From contig NBAZ01000016.1 in the NCBI GenBank assembly GCA_002794735.1, forward strand, positions 372,001 through 436,000: a DNA stretch of 64,000 bases, given 5' to 3'. The translations under genes and the position numbers were made by a program. Positions 34,415 to 47,820 of the stretch are shown here, one piece after another. Origin of the DNA: Pyrrhoderma lamaoense (taxonomy: Eukaryota > Basidiomycota > Agaricomycetes > Hymenochaetales > Hymenochaetaceae). Position 1 is the stretch's first letter. Every line of letters begins with the position of its first letter. Under the pieces are notes generated by a model, which had not been told where the DNA came from, searched no databases, and was given only the letters and a program-made list of their open reading frames with translations.

Positions 34415-36621
34415 GAAGAGAGAAACGGCGAAGCTCTAGACCAAAGTAGATTTTGTAATTCAAAGTCAAAGGACAAAGTTTAAAGAGAATGACGAAAGCA
34501 TTCAATAACGAAAGAAGAAGGAAGTGCCGAACAAAAAAAAGTTTGGCGTATGTGTGTGTGTGTAATTCTGTTCCAGACATTTTATATATATGAGAGGGGG
34601 AGGAGGAAGAGAATGAGTGATTGTCCAGAGAACAGAAAGAGAGAAGTGAGAAACTCCTTTGTAAACCGTCTTTTTTGTGCGAGGGTAATTGCTGAAGAGA
34701 AAGAAAGAGAGGATGACCATAAGAAGAAGGTGGACTCGTGTTCAACCCTCCCTCCTCCCCCTTCCCGGTTGCCCGCTTGTCCTTTGACATTGGAAATTGA
34801 CAAAGAGAGCCATCCTGCTGGGTTTGACGACAACATCATTCGTCATCCTTCTTCTCTCTCGTGATGAACTTGGAGTGTTTCCTTCTCTCATTTCATTCGT
34901 TCCTTCATTCATTTGTCATTCGGTACTTGGGTCAATGCACTTTATTCTATGTTCTAATCCTAGTGTGACATTTTACACCCCTTCGAGTAAGCCGATAAAG
35001 TCACTGATCACTTAGAGAAAGTATGGACGAAGCATGGTTTTTGTGATGGAGATAATAACCGTTTCAAATTGATTACGCGGGGAGGGGAGACATTCTAATA
35101 ATGATCGACACACTCTCGGCCCTGTTCACGGAAGCAAAAATTGTTTACAAGCAGGCAACTTTCCTCAACCAGCTCCTTTCAAAGGCGATAACCTCCTTTA
35201 CTTCCCCTCCTAATATCTCCTCCGCGCTATTTCTTCGCGTTTATGAGTCTCCTAGTCCTCAAGGCTGGTTCTTTGTACTGTGTTAGTTTATCTAATTACT
35301 TTGAAAATTATGAATTTTTTCTTCGCGTTTCGCTCACACACACACACTCCCTCTTTCCTACAGTACCCAATAGACCAATAGAATCATAGAGACACCTGGG
35401 AGGGGGCTTCGGACCTTAAGATGCTATATTATAAGTTCCTATGTATATAAAACGGATCATAAACTACGATCATAAATAGGAGGGGGAGAGACATGAACGA
35501 TTTCTAAATAAGAAAAAGAGTCCTTTTATAAGATCTAACTTCACCTTGGACCATTTTCGGATCTGATCTGTAAGTAGGACTAATATCACGTTGAGAGAAT
35601 TACTTCTACCTTTAATTCTTACTCTGTCATTCTTTTCTTTTGTTTGTCTCATTTGTTCCATTTATATATTTTTTCTGTGTGTGAGAGAATGAGTGAGTGA
35701 GCCCCCAAGATGAGAAACTTATCTTTCTCATAATCTACCACTCTTAGACGAGGATGGTGAAGTGATTATGGGTCTAGGCTCTTTGTTTCAGCTCCATCTT
35801 CCTTTTCCTCGTGAGAGAGAAGTACTCATTTAATAATTGAATAATAAACATGTGGAGTGGGTATTTAGAATACTTGACTTGGATGTGTCAGGCGGATCTC
35901 GACGAAGAGGGGGTGGAGGGTACTGGTCCTTTTTTGCTTATTATTTCTTGTTCCTGGTATGATTTTGTTTCGAATGATTGCTATAATTTTATTATCGAGG
36001 AAATCTATCAATCGTTTTGTATGCTTATGTTGTTTTATGCGTTTATGAGTTGTACCGTGCCCCCTTGCTCATTCAGTTGTAAAGTCGCCACTTATACATA
36101 CTAAACTCTTTGTACTTGATACTTATAGAGTGCTAATCCTCGAACTTTCATTTATTTTTATTTTCTCATTTAGCCTTTTTGCGTACTCTCTGCAGGCGCG
36201 TATTTGGTCTTATTTGTTGGGGAAGTGAGAGGGTCTGAGATCCGAGGGTCCGAAGTTATGAAGAAGTTGGTTCAGTTTCTCCTTGAGGGTTGTAAGGTTG
36301 CACTGATGATATAACTAACACAATTCCAGGGGTTTGTCCTTCTAATCACAAACAAACGCGTGTCTCCCTTTTGCCCTCAGTTGCTCAGATGATAACGAAC
36401 TTACTTACTTTAGGGTCATACAGCATTATCAAGCCATTATCTAATTAAATTTTGTTACTAATGTTAAGTAAAAATAGTCTCTCAGCTAAATAGTACATTC
36501 AAAATCTCTTGTGATTCAGTTGAGTGACAAGTCACGCGTTACGTCACACTCTGCCTGTATCCGAAAAACTGTGTAGCAGATGAGCGGGGAGAAAAGTGTT
36601 CGGACCCTTCCACGGCTCGCG
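34415..36621. other. 2.2 kb divergent intergenic region
   Basis: Separates the starts of the C2H2 factor (-) and the winged-helix protein (+). It is rich in pyrimidine tracts and contains a short CA run near 35335-35346. Frames of 60-100 codons exist on both strands but are compositional. No gene, RNA gene or mobile element is supported. Confidence 0.4.
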
Positions 36622-39364
36622 ATGACCACGATATCGACCAGATATGTAGACAATGGTGGTCAGAGTACTAAAGGTACTTTCCTTTCTTTTAATTTCTTTC
36701 TTTCTTCAATTATTGGTTGTTGTTATTTCTTTCATGTTGGTGTGTGGTGAATCTTGAGAAATTTGAATAGTTATGCATGGGATGTGGTGCTGTGTAGGTG
36801 TGAGGATGTAGAACAGCTCAAGGTTCTCTCTCTCTTTTTCTTTTCGATTTTGATCTTTTTTACTGAAACGACTATGAATGAGATAATGATATTTACATGA
36901 AAACTTTCTCTCTTTTTTGTATGTGTGTGTGGTCTTTTGGTTGTGGTCTAACTTGGGGGAAATTGTGGTAGATGTTATACACGATACGTCGTCGTCCTCT
37001 CCGTTGACGAGTCCGACTGTGGTTATAGATACTGCTGAACATGGGACTTTGACACCTTGACTCAAATTGCCTCTGGTACCACCGTTTCCGTCGCCGTCGA
37101 CGATAATATCAATGTCAATGACACCAGCACGGGCACGGGCACCAGTTCTGGTAACGAAGATAATCCAAAAGACCCAAACTCACTGAAAAGAACGTGGTTA
37201 AACCTCCTGCCACTCGATCGGCTGGTGAACTTTACTCTTGAGCTTGATGAGCACTTACCACTGGAGGTTCGGGAGAAGGTTTGGCCACGAGACTTGCAGG
37301 CTGCTGTTATTGAAGCTGCTGTGGCTACGCTTGCTGCTTCGCAGGATAACGAAAAAGCTGTGAGGGCGTTGCAAGACTTCAGGGAGAAGGGACCTAGTGT
37401 TGCTACTACTACTGTTAATAGTAATGATAATAACAGTAATGCTTTGGTTGATGCTGGGAAGGTGGAGGATGAGGCTATAGGTATGTTTTTTCCATCATGT
37501 GCTCCAGGTCTGTCGTGGAGTTTAGGACTTAATGTTTCGGGTTAATAGGTGATCCAATGGCTCATAGAGAATGCAAACGCTTTCGTTAGGTTCTACTGCT
37601 GTTCCGACTGCTCATATACCTGTAGTGCCAGCTCCAGCTACACCTACGCCTACGTATCCACATCCTTCACAAGCAGCGAAGACGACGGCGAGTGGTAGTC
37701 CGGCTACTTCGACTACGCCGTATCATATGGCTGCTGCTACGACTAGTTATACTTATACATACCCTTATGGAGGATATCCATATACACATCCTGGTAATAG
37801 CCAGCCATATGCGTACTCTTATGGACCTGCATCAGGTATATCTATATATCCACCAAATATATCTATCTATGCATCTATCTAACTATTAAATACGCCTCTG
37901 GAAAAATCTTAAATTCTAGCTACTTCTCAAGATGACGAAGAAGACTTACCTTCGTACGAGGAGATGCTTGTCTTGGCTTTACAAGCGCACAACGATCCTA
38001 ATGGAACGCACCGAAACAGTTGTTTCAATGGATGGCGGCAACTTATCCTTTACAAGCGAATTTTAGACCTAGTGCTAGTCAGGCGCTTCAGAAGGCGTAT
38101 AAGCGAGGACGATTTGAGAAAAATAAGGAAGGAAAGTATAGGTTGAATGCTGCTTGGGAAGGAGGGAACGTGAGTGTGTTTACCTGTTTCTTTGTCTTTT
38201 TCAAATTCTTTTTGTCCTTTTTCTCTTTCAATGTTATGTATGTATATTACTTTTAAACAGTCTACTTACGCTCTTGTGTGTTACAGACGACCCGGAGAAC
38301 GACTCGAAGACCACAGAGTTACTCAAAGGCGGTTACGAATCCGAGTCCTTCATCTCATCCACCATCAAACACACAAGCTTTTCCTCCCCAACACTATACC
38401 TGGCAATATGGTGGGAAGAAGTTACCGCCGAGGCCTCCTCCACCCTCACATAGCGCATCATCCTTGTCAGCCACGCCTACCCCGCATATTGCACCATCTT
38501 TACCACCTTCGCTACCAAATCCTTCGGCGTTATCGGCTACCACGTCCATCCTCACGCTTTGGAAGTCCCACCTGGGACTGGGGCTGGAACGGAAGAAGAG
38601 CTGACGGAGGCGGATGCGGAGAGTGCACGGGATTGTTGGGAAGCGGCGCAGAGTATCTTACAAGCGCTTAACCTTACTTCTGGCTTCCCGTCTTCTTTAG
38701 CGGCGGCGACGGCGGCGAACGATGATGTTAGGGAACATGATAATACAGGGGTGGAGGAATTGAAGGGTGAGGTTTCGCAGGTAGGAGTGGGAGAAGAAAA
38801 GATGAATGGGGCTGGGGTTGGGGAAGAAGTTGGGATGAGTGATGGTAAGCAGAGTTTGGGTGGTAGTGGACAGGGACAGGCGTTTATGCCTTATCCGCCT
38901 CCAGTTATTGCGAGTGATATTCATCTACCATTTTCGAGTCCTTTATCGTTATCATCGTCATCGGCAACAACAACATCATCGACAGCGACGGTACTACTAA
39001 TAATAATCAAAATAGTAATACTAGTGCCCAACCTCTTATGGACTCACTCGTCCCTCCATCTGCGACGACACACGCACACATCTCATCATCATCATCCCCA
39101 TCGATACCTTCTTCTATTGGGAATAATGGCTTGGTAGCTAATGAGGTGGCTAGCTTGGACCTTGGGACTAGTCGAGCGGCTTTACAGGGTACTTTGGCGT
39201 TACTTGCCGCTCAGCTTGCGGATATCGCTACTGCTGCTTCTTCTGCTACCACTACTGCTGGAGGAGGAGCTACGGCTGTTGTTTCAAACAATAACTCGGA
39301 GTGGCCTACTTTGGCGGAAGCTGCTGCTGCTGCTGCTACGAGAGTTTTGCCGCTTGGGTTATAG
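36622..39364 (+). CDS. Low-complexity nuclear protein with linker-histone-like (H15) winged helix
   Basis: Start MTTISTRYVDNGGQSTK at 36622, then an intron to about 36970. A folded region follows: LKRTWLNLLPLDRLVNFTLE, LPLEVREKVWPRDLQAAVIE. A Thr/Pro/Tyr-rich stretch (TYTYPYGGYPYTHPG) comes next, then DLPSYEEMLVLALQAHNDP, KQLFQWMAATYPLQANFRPS, ALQKAYKRGRFEKNKEGKYR and LNAAW. This last block has the helix-helix-helix-wing layout and spacing of the linker histone H1/H5 globular domain, which binds nucleosomal DNA. The C-terminus is Pro/Ser/Ala-rich and ends EWPTLAEAAAAAATRVLPLGL. The frame breaks about five times (near 37052, 37575, 38006-38013, 38558-38560, 38940-38990), always as one missing base, so the gene is probably intact in the organism. 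Confidence 0.6.
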
Positions 39365-40501
39365 GAAGGGGATAGTAGTGTTTGTAGTAGCTGAGTATTT
39401 GCATTCCCCCTTTCTTTCAGTTCAACTTCCAGTTTTTTCTTTTTATTCCTCTTTACTGTAGGGAATCAGTTTATCATTTGTTTGTTCTTTTTTAGTTTCT
39501 TATTTCATCTATCTCAATCATCATTTTTGCCTCTGTCGTCTCTACTTCTGTCATTCTCTGTTTCTTCCTATTTCTCTGTCTGCCTCTGTCCTTGTCTCTG
39601 TGTATCGCTAGCTCGCTTTGCTTTTTTTACACACAGTCTATCTTTTTTTTTTCTTATTTTTTGAACGTTTAGAAGGACAGTAGTTAGTAGTAGTATGAAG
39701 TGGAACGAAAAACTCCTTCCTTCCTCTCTCTCTTCACACACACACTTTCGTATACCTCACTCACTCAATCACTCTCATGCAAACACTTCTTTTCTAATTT
39801 CGATTTTGGTTCTGATTTTGGTTTGGATTTCGTTCTGTGGTACATATTACTCTTCATTCATCTCAAATTCAATTTATCTACCCCATTTTGAAAGAGAAAG
39901 AGATAGAAAGTAATGAAGTTATGTATGCATCTGTTTATGTATGTATGTACGACTCCGACTCCGATCTAAAACAGGAAATAAAAAAGACAAAGAGACTTTA
40001 TTAGAAAAGAGAAAAAGAAAAGAAAAACGTTTGTACAGCTTGCGAGAGGAAAAACATTGTTTGGTATATATAGAGAGAAAGAAATTTGCTTGTATCTGGA
40101 AGATAAGATAGATTAGATAGATGCGTGAGGAAATTTAATGGAAGAATGGAAGGGATGTGTCGCTGGGGTTGGGAATAAGTTGATGAATTTGACTTTGACT
40201 AATAAGAAATGACAAAGACGAAACAGAGATTAGAGGACAGTGAAGACATAGAGGAAAAGAAGATATATTAGGAATAACAGAAGGGACAAAGAGAGAAGGA
40301 GAGATTAAACAGATTAGACAGAACAAAGAAAGAAAGAAGGAAAGGAGACAATCCAAGATCCAAGATTCATTATCTTATTTTTTTTTGTAGATTTTTGGGT
40401 TTTCAGATTTCTCTTGATGTACAGAGTGTTTAGATAACAAAGTGGATAACTCTCTCCTCTCTTTTGTCATTTTGTAAAACTCCGGATTTGTCTCCCGTGT
40501 T
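39365..40501. other. Convergent low-complexity spacer
   Basis: About 1.1 kb between the 3' ends of the winged-helix gene and Rif1. The plus strand is extremely C/T-rich and then A/G-rich. Open frames are Ser/Phe/Leu-rich artefacts of this bias. No gene seen. Confidence 0.4.
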
Positions 40502-43500
40502 TCAAAGAACGGAAGACAATACTGGAGGAGGAATAGTCCTATTATTGATTTTCCCAAGGGTTAACGACGATGGCGATGATGGGACGCGTTTCCGAACTTT
40601 ACGTTTCATTCCGTCCTTACGAGAGGAGCGAAGAGGGCTGCTACTACTACTGCTCCCTGAGGCGATAAAGACAGAATCATCGCTACCCGTATCCGCACCG
40701 CTTTGAGAGATAGAAGCTTGTGTTGAAGAGTGACGTCCGTGATTATTATCATTCATTTTATTGGTATTGTTTGCCCTTGGAGTAAAGGGTCCAATGGGCG
40801 ATGATGATCCAGACCCATAGATAATTTCTTCATCGTCTTCTTCTGACTCGATGTCGGACGGAGGTAGGTCATCATCTTCATCATCAACCTCTTCTTGATC
40901 AGCTCCATCATTGTTCTTAGCTACCGAGCTTCGTCTGATAGAAACTATGTCTCCAACGTGTTGCTGAGAATGCATGCGCCGACGCTTCGTAGGACTAGTA
41001 ACAATAAGACTAGAAGCCTCGGTGGTTTTATCAGCCCGGTTCCGCTTAGTTGGTGTCTTGGGTGGCTCAACGTTTGTCGTCTTGCTCTGCCCGAATGGTA
41101 AACGACGACTCGAAGCCATGGATGAAAGGTCCTCGAAGCTTAAGAGTTCTTTCTCAACCGTTTCTCTGTCACGAGCTTCTTGTTCACTGTCATCCGAACC
41201 ATCACTCGTCGTGCGTTGTCTCTTACTAGCTCGCACTGGTGTTGAGCTAGCATCCAGTAGTGCTCGTTTAGACCCAATCACACTGTCATCTGAACTAGCC
41301 TCGGAAGACACAAAGGCATTTTCTTTGTCATCGTCATCAGCCCTAGATCTAATAGCACCTTGGGAAGTGGGAGTACGTCTATGAGATTTGTGTTTTAATT
41401 GGCCTTTCCGGCTTAAGGTACGAGTCGAAGGGGATGTCATAAAGAGCGCCGGGATGCGAGGAGCATCAGTCAATTCGGAATGGAAACAATCAGGGTCCCT
41501 CTCGGAACTTGCAAGTAGGTTTGCATTGGAAGAAGAAAGAGGGATGGGACGTATCCGGACCGGTGAGGGGGATGGGGGTAAAGGAATCTGATCAACACGA
41601 CGCCGACGCGGCGTTATTGTCCGCGGCGAAACAGATAACGAATCCACCTCCGGGTCAGAAAGCTCCTCCTTTGAAGTCAGAGGTAATGCAAACTTCAGTA
41701 CTTGCTCCAAGTTTTCCGACCATCCTTCTTCAGGAGTTTCAAGGCTTTGACAGTTATTATCCCAGAAGTCTACGAAAGAGTGTAATGCTTCTGAACGATC
41801 ACATTGCACTTGCTCCGAGTCTGAATCCGAGTCTGATCTAATTACAGAAGAGAATATTGTTGAGAGTGATTGTAGAACAGTTGCAGAGGGTGGTAATGAT
41901 TGAAGTGAAATAAGAATCGTTTGAAACAGGGGAATAATTTCGCTGGAATATTCGTCCGAAGAGAAGACCGCACATTCATCTGTCATCCAGATACATAAAC
42001 CATCGTTCAGCGCTTCTAGTAAGCTGAGAACAAGATGAGTAGGACAGTTACTGATTGTCGTCTGTACAGATCGCAAGAACCAAATCGCAACAACTCTATT
42101 ACGGGGTTCAGGAGGATACGCTGTCGATAGTATCTCATGTACTAGATTGATGAGACCATTTGGTAGTGATTCGCAGTTCTCGATATATTTCTCTAGAGTG
42201 CCCACGAGATAATCTGCGACACGTAGGGTAGAATTCAAAGAGACAGCATGCTTGTGTTCAATCTGTTTGACAATATAATCTAAGACTTCAGGAGCAGAGA
42301 CGTTATCCCTAGTAGCTCTTTCCATTGTGTAAGAAAGTAAGCCACTCCAGGCAGCTAAATCTGGGTCAGACAAATCCCAGGGAGAGGTTTCCCTGGACTA
42401 TGAGTTAGCAGAAAGAATATGACGAACTAGAGAATAATGCATACTTGAAAGGTAGACCAAGAATGACAGCAGCTTCCCTCCAAGGGCCTTCTGTGTCTTC
42501 CGACCAACCACGCACGTAAGCTCGCCAAGCACGAGCACGCGTGGAGGAGTCCCAATCCCATTCATGATTCCATAACGTCTCAGTGATTTGTGTGGGACCA
42601 TAAGCTGCAACTAGCGCTAGTAATTGGCCCCATTCGCTTAACGCTTCATCTTCATCATCTGCAGATAAAGCACTGGGAACAAGCTTTTCCTGCTGGCTGA
42701 TTAAGTAGCGTATCATCGGCTTCGCAGCAAATAGCATCAACTGTTTTGGAAAGATGGTTGACATTGATTTCCATAGAGTTCGAACAAGTAGAAGTTTAAG
42801 GCGCTGGTTTGCCGCCGAATAAACACCAGCTTTTGCACCTTGACGGCTTGTGTCACAAGAAAGTTCTTCTGTGTATTCTCGAAGATCCAAGTTGTCATTT
42901 GTGAAAAATTCAATAAGTATCTGAGAGCACTCTTCTGCGAAAGATTTGAGGGCCTCGGATTTATCTGATAAAGGGATAAACAGTCAATTTAATAAGAGAA
43001 AAACTTGATAATGTAGCTCACTTGAAGATTCGCTTGCAATAGAAACTAATCTCATACGAATCAGGCCAACCCATATGTCGATAAACGTATCCTGAAAATA
43101 AATTGAGATCGGTTTGTCACGCCACAACTTAAGCTTATTACTCACAGAAATGGGATCCTGTACACTCAGTTCTACTTGTTCAAGGCATGTGATCCATGTT
43201 TCCTTCAGTATTTCCCGAACGAAGGGTTCGTTTCGCTCCTTTGCGCCAAGCGGTCGGACTTGATTATACCCAGGTTGCGAAGCCATAATATCTCCTATGA
43301 AATTTTGTTCTATGATTACATCCATAGGAAAGGCTAGTAGACCCGAAGAAGGAGAAAAGACATATTCAGGTAGCAACTTCTTTTTGAAGATTTCTGGCCA
43401 TTGTTCATGGTAGTCCACGTCCTCTCGTGCATTGACAAGACGGTCAAGTATATCTAACGCCTGCTGTGTTGGGGTTCCGCCTCTCTGTGCACATTTGTTA

Positions 43501-45252
43501 AGCTCATAAAGTGCTTTCTTCAGATCCATAAGCTGACATGTTGCAGAATCCTTTCCGATCAACGCGGCTATAAATGCCGTACCAATAGGGAAATGCGTCG
43601 TTTGTTGCAACATCTGCGAGAAGTACAACTTCGCCCGATCCAACATTTTGTCTGATTCAGAGTCCTCATCCACAACTGGTACATTTCGCCATTCTTGCCA
43701 TACCCATATGAGAGCTCCCCAAACAGTCGTTGTAGCGGCACGTACCGCTTTCTTTTTGGACTTGAGACCAACTTGAAGTATTGATCTAAATCTATATTGT
43801 AAACGATGATTACGGAGCATAGCTGGTCCAAAGAGTACAACAAGGCCGCTCAAGACCGAAATAGCCCAGAAAGGACCTACACCTGGATGTTGTGGATTGT
43901 CATTCTGCAAAGCGAAACAAATGGCTCGCTCAATCGCAGACGGTGAGTTCCGAGCCTCGTCAGAAGGCATGAAATAATCAACTGCTTGAGGAGAAATAGT
44001 TTGCTGAATCTCCTTAGATTCGTAGTTGTAGTTGGACATTCCAAGAACAAATCCACCAAGTGCATGAGCTGCGGAGACTCTCAGAGCACTTGATTGTGAC
44101 AGAAGACCTTCAAAAAGGGAAGGCAGTTGTGTCGAGAAGCTAGAGACGAAAATATGAGGCTTATATTGGGATAGATCGTGAACGGCCTGTAAAAGCTTTA
44201 GTATACAGTAAGCCAGTAAAAGAACAAGGAGCTAGTATACCTTGTACGCTTCAGACGCTGCACCCTTTTTCCCTTCCCTTCCTAGCTCACCTTCCATGGC
44301 TCGTTTGAGAGCAAACGTGATTCTATCTTTTGCTTTAGCAAGAATACATTCAGGAAGTCTTTGAGCTTGAAGTAAATTTATGGCAAAGCCGCATATTTTA
44401 CGAGCTGTAGGAGATCGGAGCTTCTCTGTTAATGGGATAGCAATAACAGCGGTAAGTATGGAAGAAAGCTGAGTCACTGTGAAAAAAGTATCAGCCATCT
44501 AAGAATCAAATTTCAAATCAAGATTACGTACAGGAGAAAACATTGTAGATCGCTGGCACTTGGAAAGCAAGAATCAAGAACTTAAGACTCGCAATGGTAG
44601 CTGTACTGAGATCTCTAGCGTATTTAACTTGCTCCTCTGTCATCCCTCCTCTACTTGGGATTGAAGGGCTTTGAGTGTTAGGGCTTGAAGAATCACTTTC
44701 ATCGTTTGATGCAAGACGGGAAGTGCTGGGAAGATCAAATGGATCGAGAAAAACGCGTCCAAGATCACGTACAATCGCGTCTGAGAGAGTTTCTTGGTGG
44801 TTTCTGAGTGGCTTAAATAGAGGGTGTCGCGTATTACAGTTGTCTACAGAGAAGAAGGTACTTGGAACAGAGGACCGAATGCGTGCAGCTAATATTGAGT
44901 ACGCTTCTGTCAGCTCTCGCAACGTTGAGCTCTCGTCTACAATAGTCGATACAGGCCATTCTAAATATTGAGCGTTTTTCAGCGGAGTCTCTGGAGTTGG
45001 CGTGATATCGCGTTTCTTTTCCGGTGGTAGGGGCCGCAACGGTCGTGTTGGCTTCAGAATAGATTTACGTGGCTTCCGCTGTAGCATTTTCGAAGTACTC
45101 ATATTTCCAAGTTCAGAAGGTGATAACGTGAATATTTGCTCCTCCGTCGCCCACTCGATACTCTTACGGGGTGCCCTCCGCACTGGTGAACTAAGCGATA
45201 CATTTTCCTTGTCCTCCACAGTCCGCGACGGTGACAAGAGAATTGACTCCAT
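40502..45252 (-). CDS. RIF1: Rif1-family protein (replication timing / telomere / DNA-break control)
   Basis: Multi-exon gene encoding roughly 1,430 residues. Start MESILLSPSR at 45250-45252. Rif1 recruits protein phosphatase 1 (PP1) to restrain origin firing and acts at telomeres and breaks. The N-terminus carries both PP1-docking motifs: KSIEW (residues 30-34, RVxF type) and SILK (64-67). A helical-repeat domain follows with family-typical segments GGMTEEQVKYARDLSTATI, LKFLILAFQVPAIYNVFS, SPTARKICGFAINLLQAQRL, RVSAAHALGGFVLGMSNYNY and HPGVGPFWAISVLSGLV. The last 400 residues are acidic and Ser-rich with many CDK-type sites and basic patches, as expected for the disordered C-terminal part. 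The first intron joins NVFS to LTQLSSILTAVIA (about 44483-44545). The long exons are free of frame breaks. Confidence 0.82.
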
Positions 45253-45678
45253 TATCCACCGTTATCCCTTGTTTCTTCTCTGAAATATTGTATAATTAAT
45301 GCGGACGAGTCAGAGGTTTGAAGAATGATGAAGATGAGAAGTAAAGAACTAGGACCACTGCAAGACGCAGTGACAAAATCTATATGTGACAAACAAAAGA
45401 TAATTACGTATACGCGTTATTTGTCTTTGTGTACGTTCCTCGACGCGTTAATTGACGCGCACTACGCATAAGCTGACTACGTATTATATAATATTAGATA
45501 ATAGTTGTTTACTTTAGTGAAGCATTTGCAAACAATAAGTTGTATTATGTACAACATCATTTGATTCTCACGACTGCATTATTCTTATTTAATTCTTATT
45601 CAAATTTTGTGAGAAAAATGTAACGAAGCATAGAAACTGCCAACAAAGCATACTAAGATAATATATTCTACAAGAACA
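45253..45678. other. Spacer between Rif1 promoter and a membrane-protein gene
   Basis: About 430 AT-rich bases upstream of Rif1 and downstream of the DUF6534-like gene. No gene or repeat is seen. Confidence 0.4.
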
Positions 45679-47820
45679 TTAGAAATAAACAATGGATGCA
45701 CCAGCATCTGATTCCTCAAGGTAATCCCGCATATCACATGTCCGCATAGGGAAGGTACTCTTCGAGTCATCGAAGTAACGTACATCAGTTTCACTAGACG
45801 CAGAGGGGGCGCTTCTCTATATACATAGTCAAATATGATTTAGTGTGCCGTTTTGTCTAGACCAGACTCAAACAGGAATTCATATAAGTTATTTACCTTA
45901 ATGTTATCATCTCCTATAGTCTCAGACTCCGTGTTAACTTTAATTGATAAGCCCCTTGAGTTTATACCTTGATCGAACTAGAGATTTATGAAGGAAGTAG
46001 ACGACTTCAATGTCAAATTAGGTTTTGATGATAAACAAAGAGAGCTCAATGACCTTAAGAGTAGATGGTGCTTCAACTTCGACAGCACGCGCGCGGAATC
46101 GATAACCTGTGCTTGCTTCACCGGTACTTTCATCTCCAAGACCTCCACTTAGTGCCTTGCGGCTATTCAGACTAAAAAGAAAGCCAGACGTCAGAGATCT
46201 ATCGCGAACTGACAGAAATAAAAGGCTGTTCTAGCTCACGTTGCCATTAGAGAGTTTGTGTACACTGCATAACAGTTTCAGGTCAGCAATTCAACCGAAA
46301 TCGAAGTTAGTGTTTGAGACTACAAATTGACTTACATCTACTAATGGTCACGAAAAACATGATGTAGATGAAGGTGTTCGGGAACACGGTGATCTAAAAA
46401 TAGAATAGAAGCACACCATGCACGTCAATGTTCCGTTCCGATTTCCACGTTGCTAAATTTTCTTGAGTCGGAGGTTGGTACTCACCGTTACGAGCGACAT
46501 AATAGCGTCCAGACTAGTCAGAAGACCGGTATTGAGCGAGAACAAGATAAGACGATTTATCATATTATCCGAGCGGCGGAAACCAGTTCTTGAATGTTGT
46601 AACAACCAGATGAGCGCCATTGCAATCGCCACGTCGCTCGCCGCAGAAAGAACATTGATAGTGCGGCTAAGGTTGACGATCTTCGTCAGGTTCTGATATG
46701 TTTTTAGCTTCAATCTGTTTATTGAGATCTATTAGTGAGATTGATAGGCGTTTGATAGCTATTTAAAGATACGTACGCCTTTTCAGTGTAAACTTTGGTA
46801 ATGGAAGAAGAGTTGTTAATATGACATAAATGCCCTGTTATCAAGGGGATCGCTGCTTACTAGCGCATGAAAGGAATTCTGCGATGACGAGACTCATCTA
46901 AGTACACCCCTTTTAGTCATGTGTATATATCAAGGTGATTGTGGCTAGCTCACCAAGATGACAGTAATATAGATGTTCTTATGACTCACTAGTTAATGGA
47001 GGTTAGTCCAAGTCAACGTGGAGAGAAGAAACAAAGAACCCTACATTTCCATATTCTCAGCACAAAGAACGATTGGACAAGGATACAAATGAGTGCCTAT
47101 AAAAGATTTCTTCGGATTCCATAACATTCGTATGGTCTTAAAGTAACTGCTTACGCTAATTATGACCTCGTACTGAAAAACAATGGGTAAGGAAATAGAT
47201 ATACATATTTAGAAGCCGCAAGAGACCTACCAGCAATGTGGGGACAATGATAGCAAGAAAAGACAGGTTACCATATTCTGTCACTAAGTATGTATATGCG
47301 GTATGAGTTATCATGCCCTGATGTGTTGTATCGAGTGCCCACACAAGGAAAACCTAGTATTAATTTCCTTTCGTTCAGCGGATCCATTAAGCGTAGTTAA
47401 TTTAGAGCTGTTTCTCACTAGGCACTTCATCCATAGCTCATCCTTAGAGTATCGCTGATAAAATGAACAAGTTGAGTAAAAGGCACACTCTAATATATAC
47501 GGAGATTATACGAACATTGTAGTAATAATATACTTGAACACACCCCGCACCCCAAAGCCTATCAATTGTTTAGAAAGTAAAGACAATCCGCACTGACACT
47601 ATACTCACGACATGCCTAGCCTATAATGATTAATGTTCAGTTACAATTATTTATTGAGAAATATCCGAAATTGAAACATACAGAACACCAACAAATAACA
47701 CCCCCATCTAAGTAGTGGATATTTAGCAAGACAATGGTCCAAACAAACTACCAGAGACACTCTGCTACTCACTGTGTTGTCCAGTGCTATTGTAGCGGAT
47801 GCAGTTGTAGAATCCGACAT
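45679..47820 (-). CDS. DUF6534-like multi-pass membrane protein, copy A
   Basis: Basidiomycete-type integral membrane protein split into many small exons. Start MSDSTTASATIALDNT at 47818-47820, then MGVLFVGVL (first membrane segment), and LDTTHQGMITHTAYTYLVTE plus YGNLSFLAIIVPTLL. The conserved exon IVNLSRTINVLSAASDVAIA..LIWLLQHSRTGFRRSDNMIN..LILFSLNTGLLTSLDAI carries the family's hallmark RTGFRRSD...N(R)L...NTGLLTS pattern. Cytosolic C-terminal exons follow: LNSRKALSGGLGDESTGE, then RGLSIKVNTESETI, then RSAPSASSETDVRYFDDSK, with the stop at 45679-45681. Function is unknown in this family; membership is established knowledge, and no role is implied. Copy B (55963-57991) matches it exon by exon but lies in opposite orientation. 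Confidence 0.72.
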
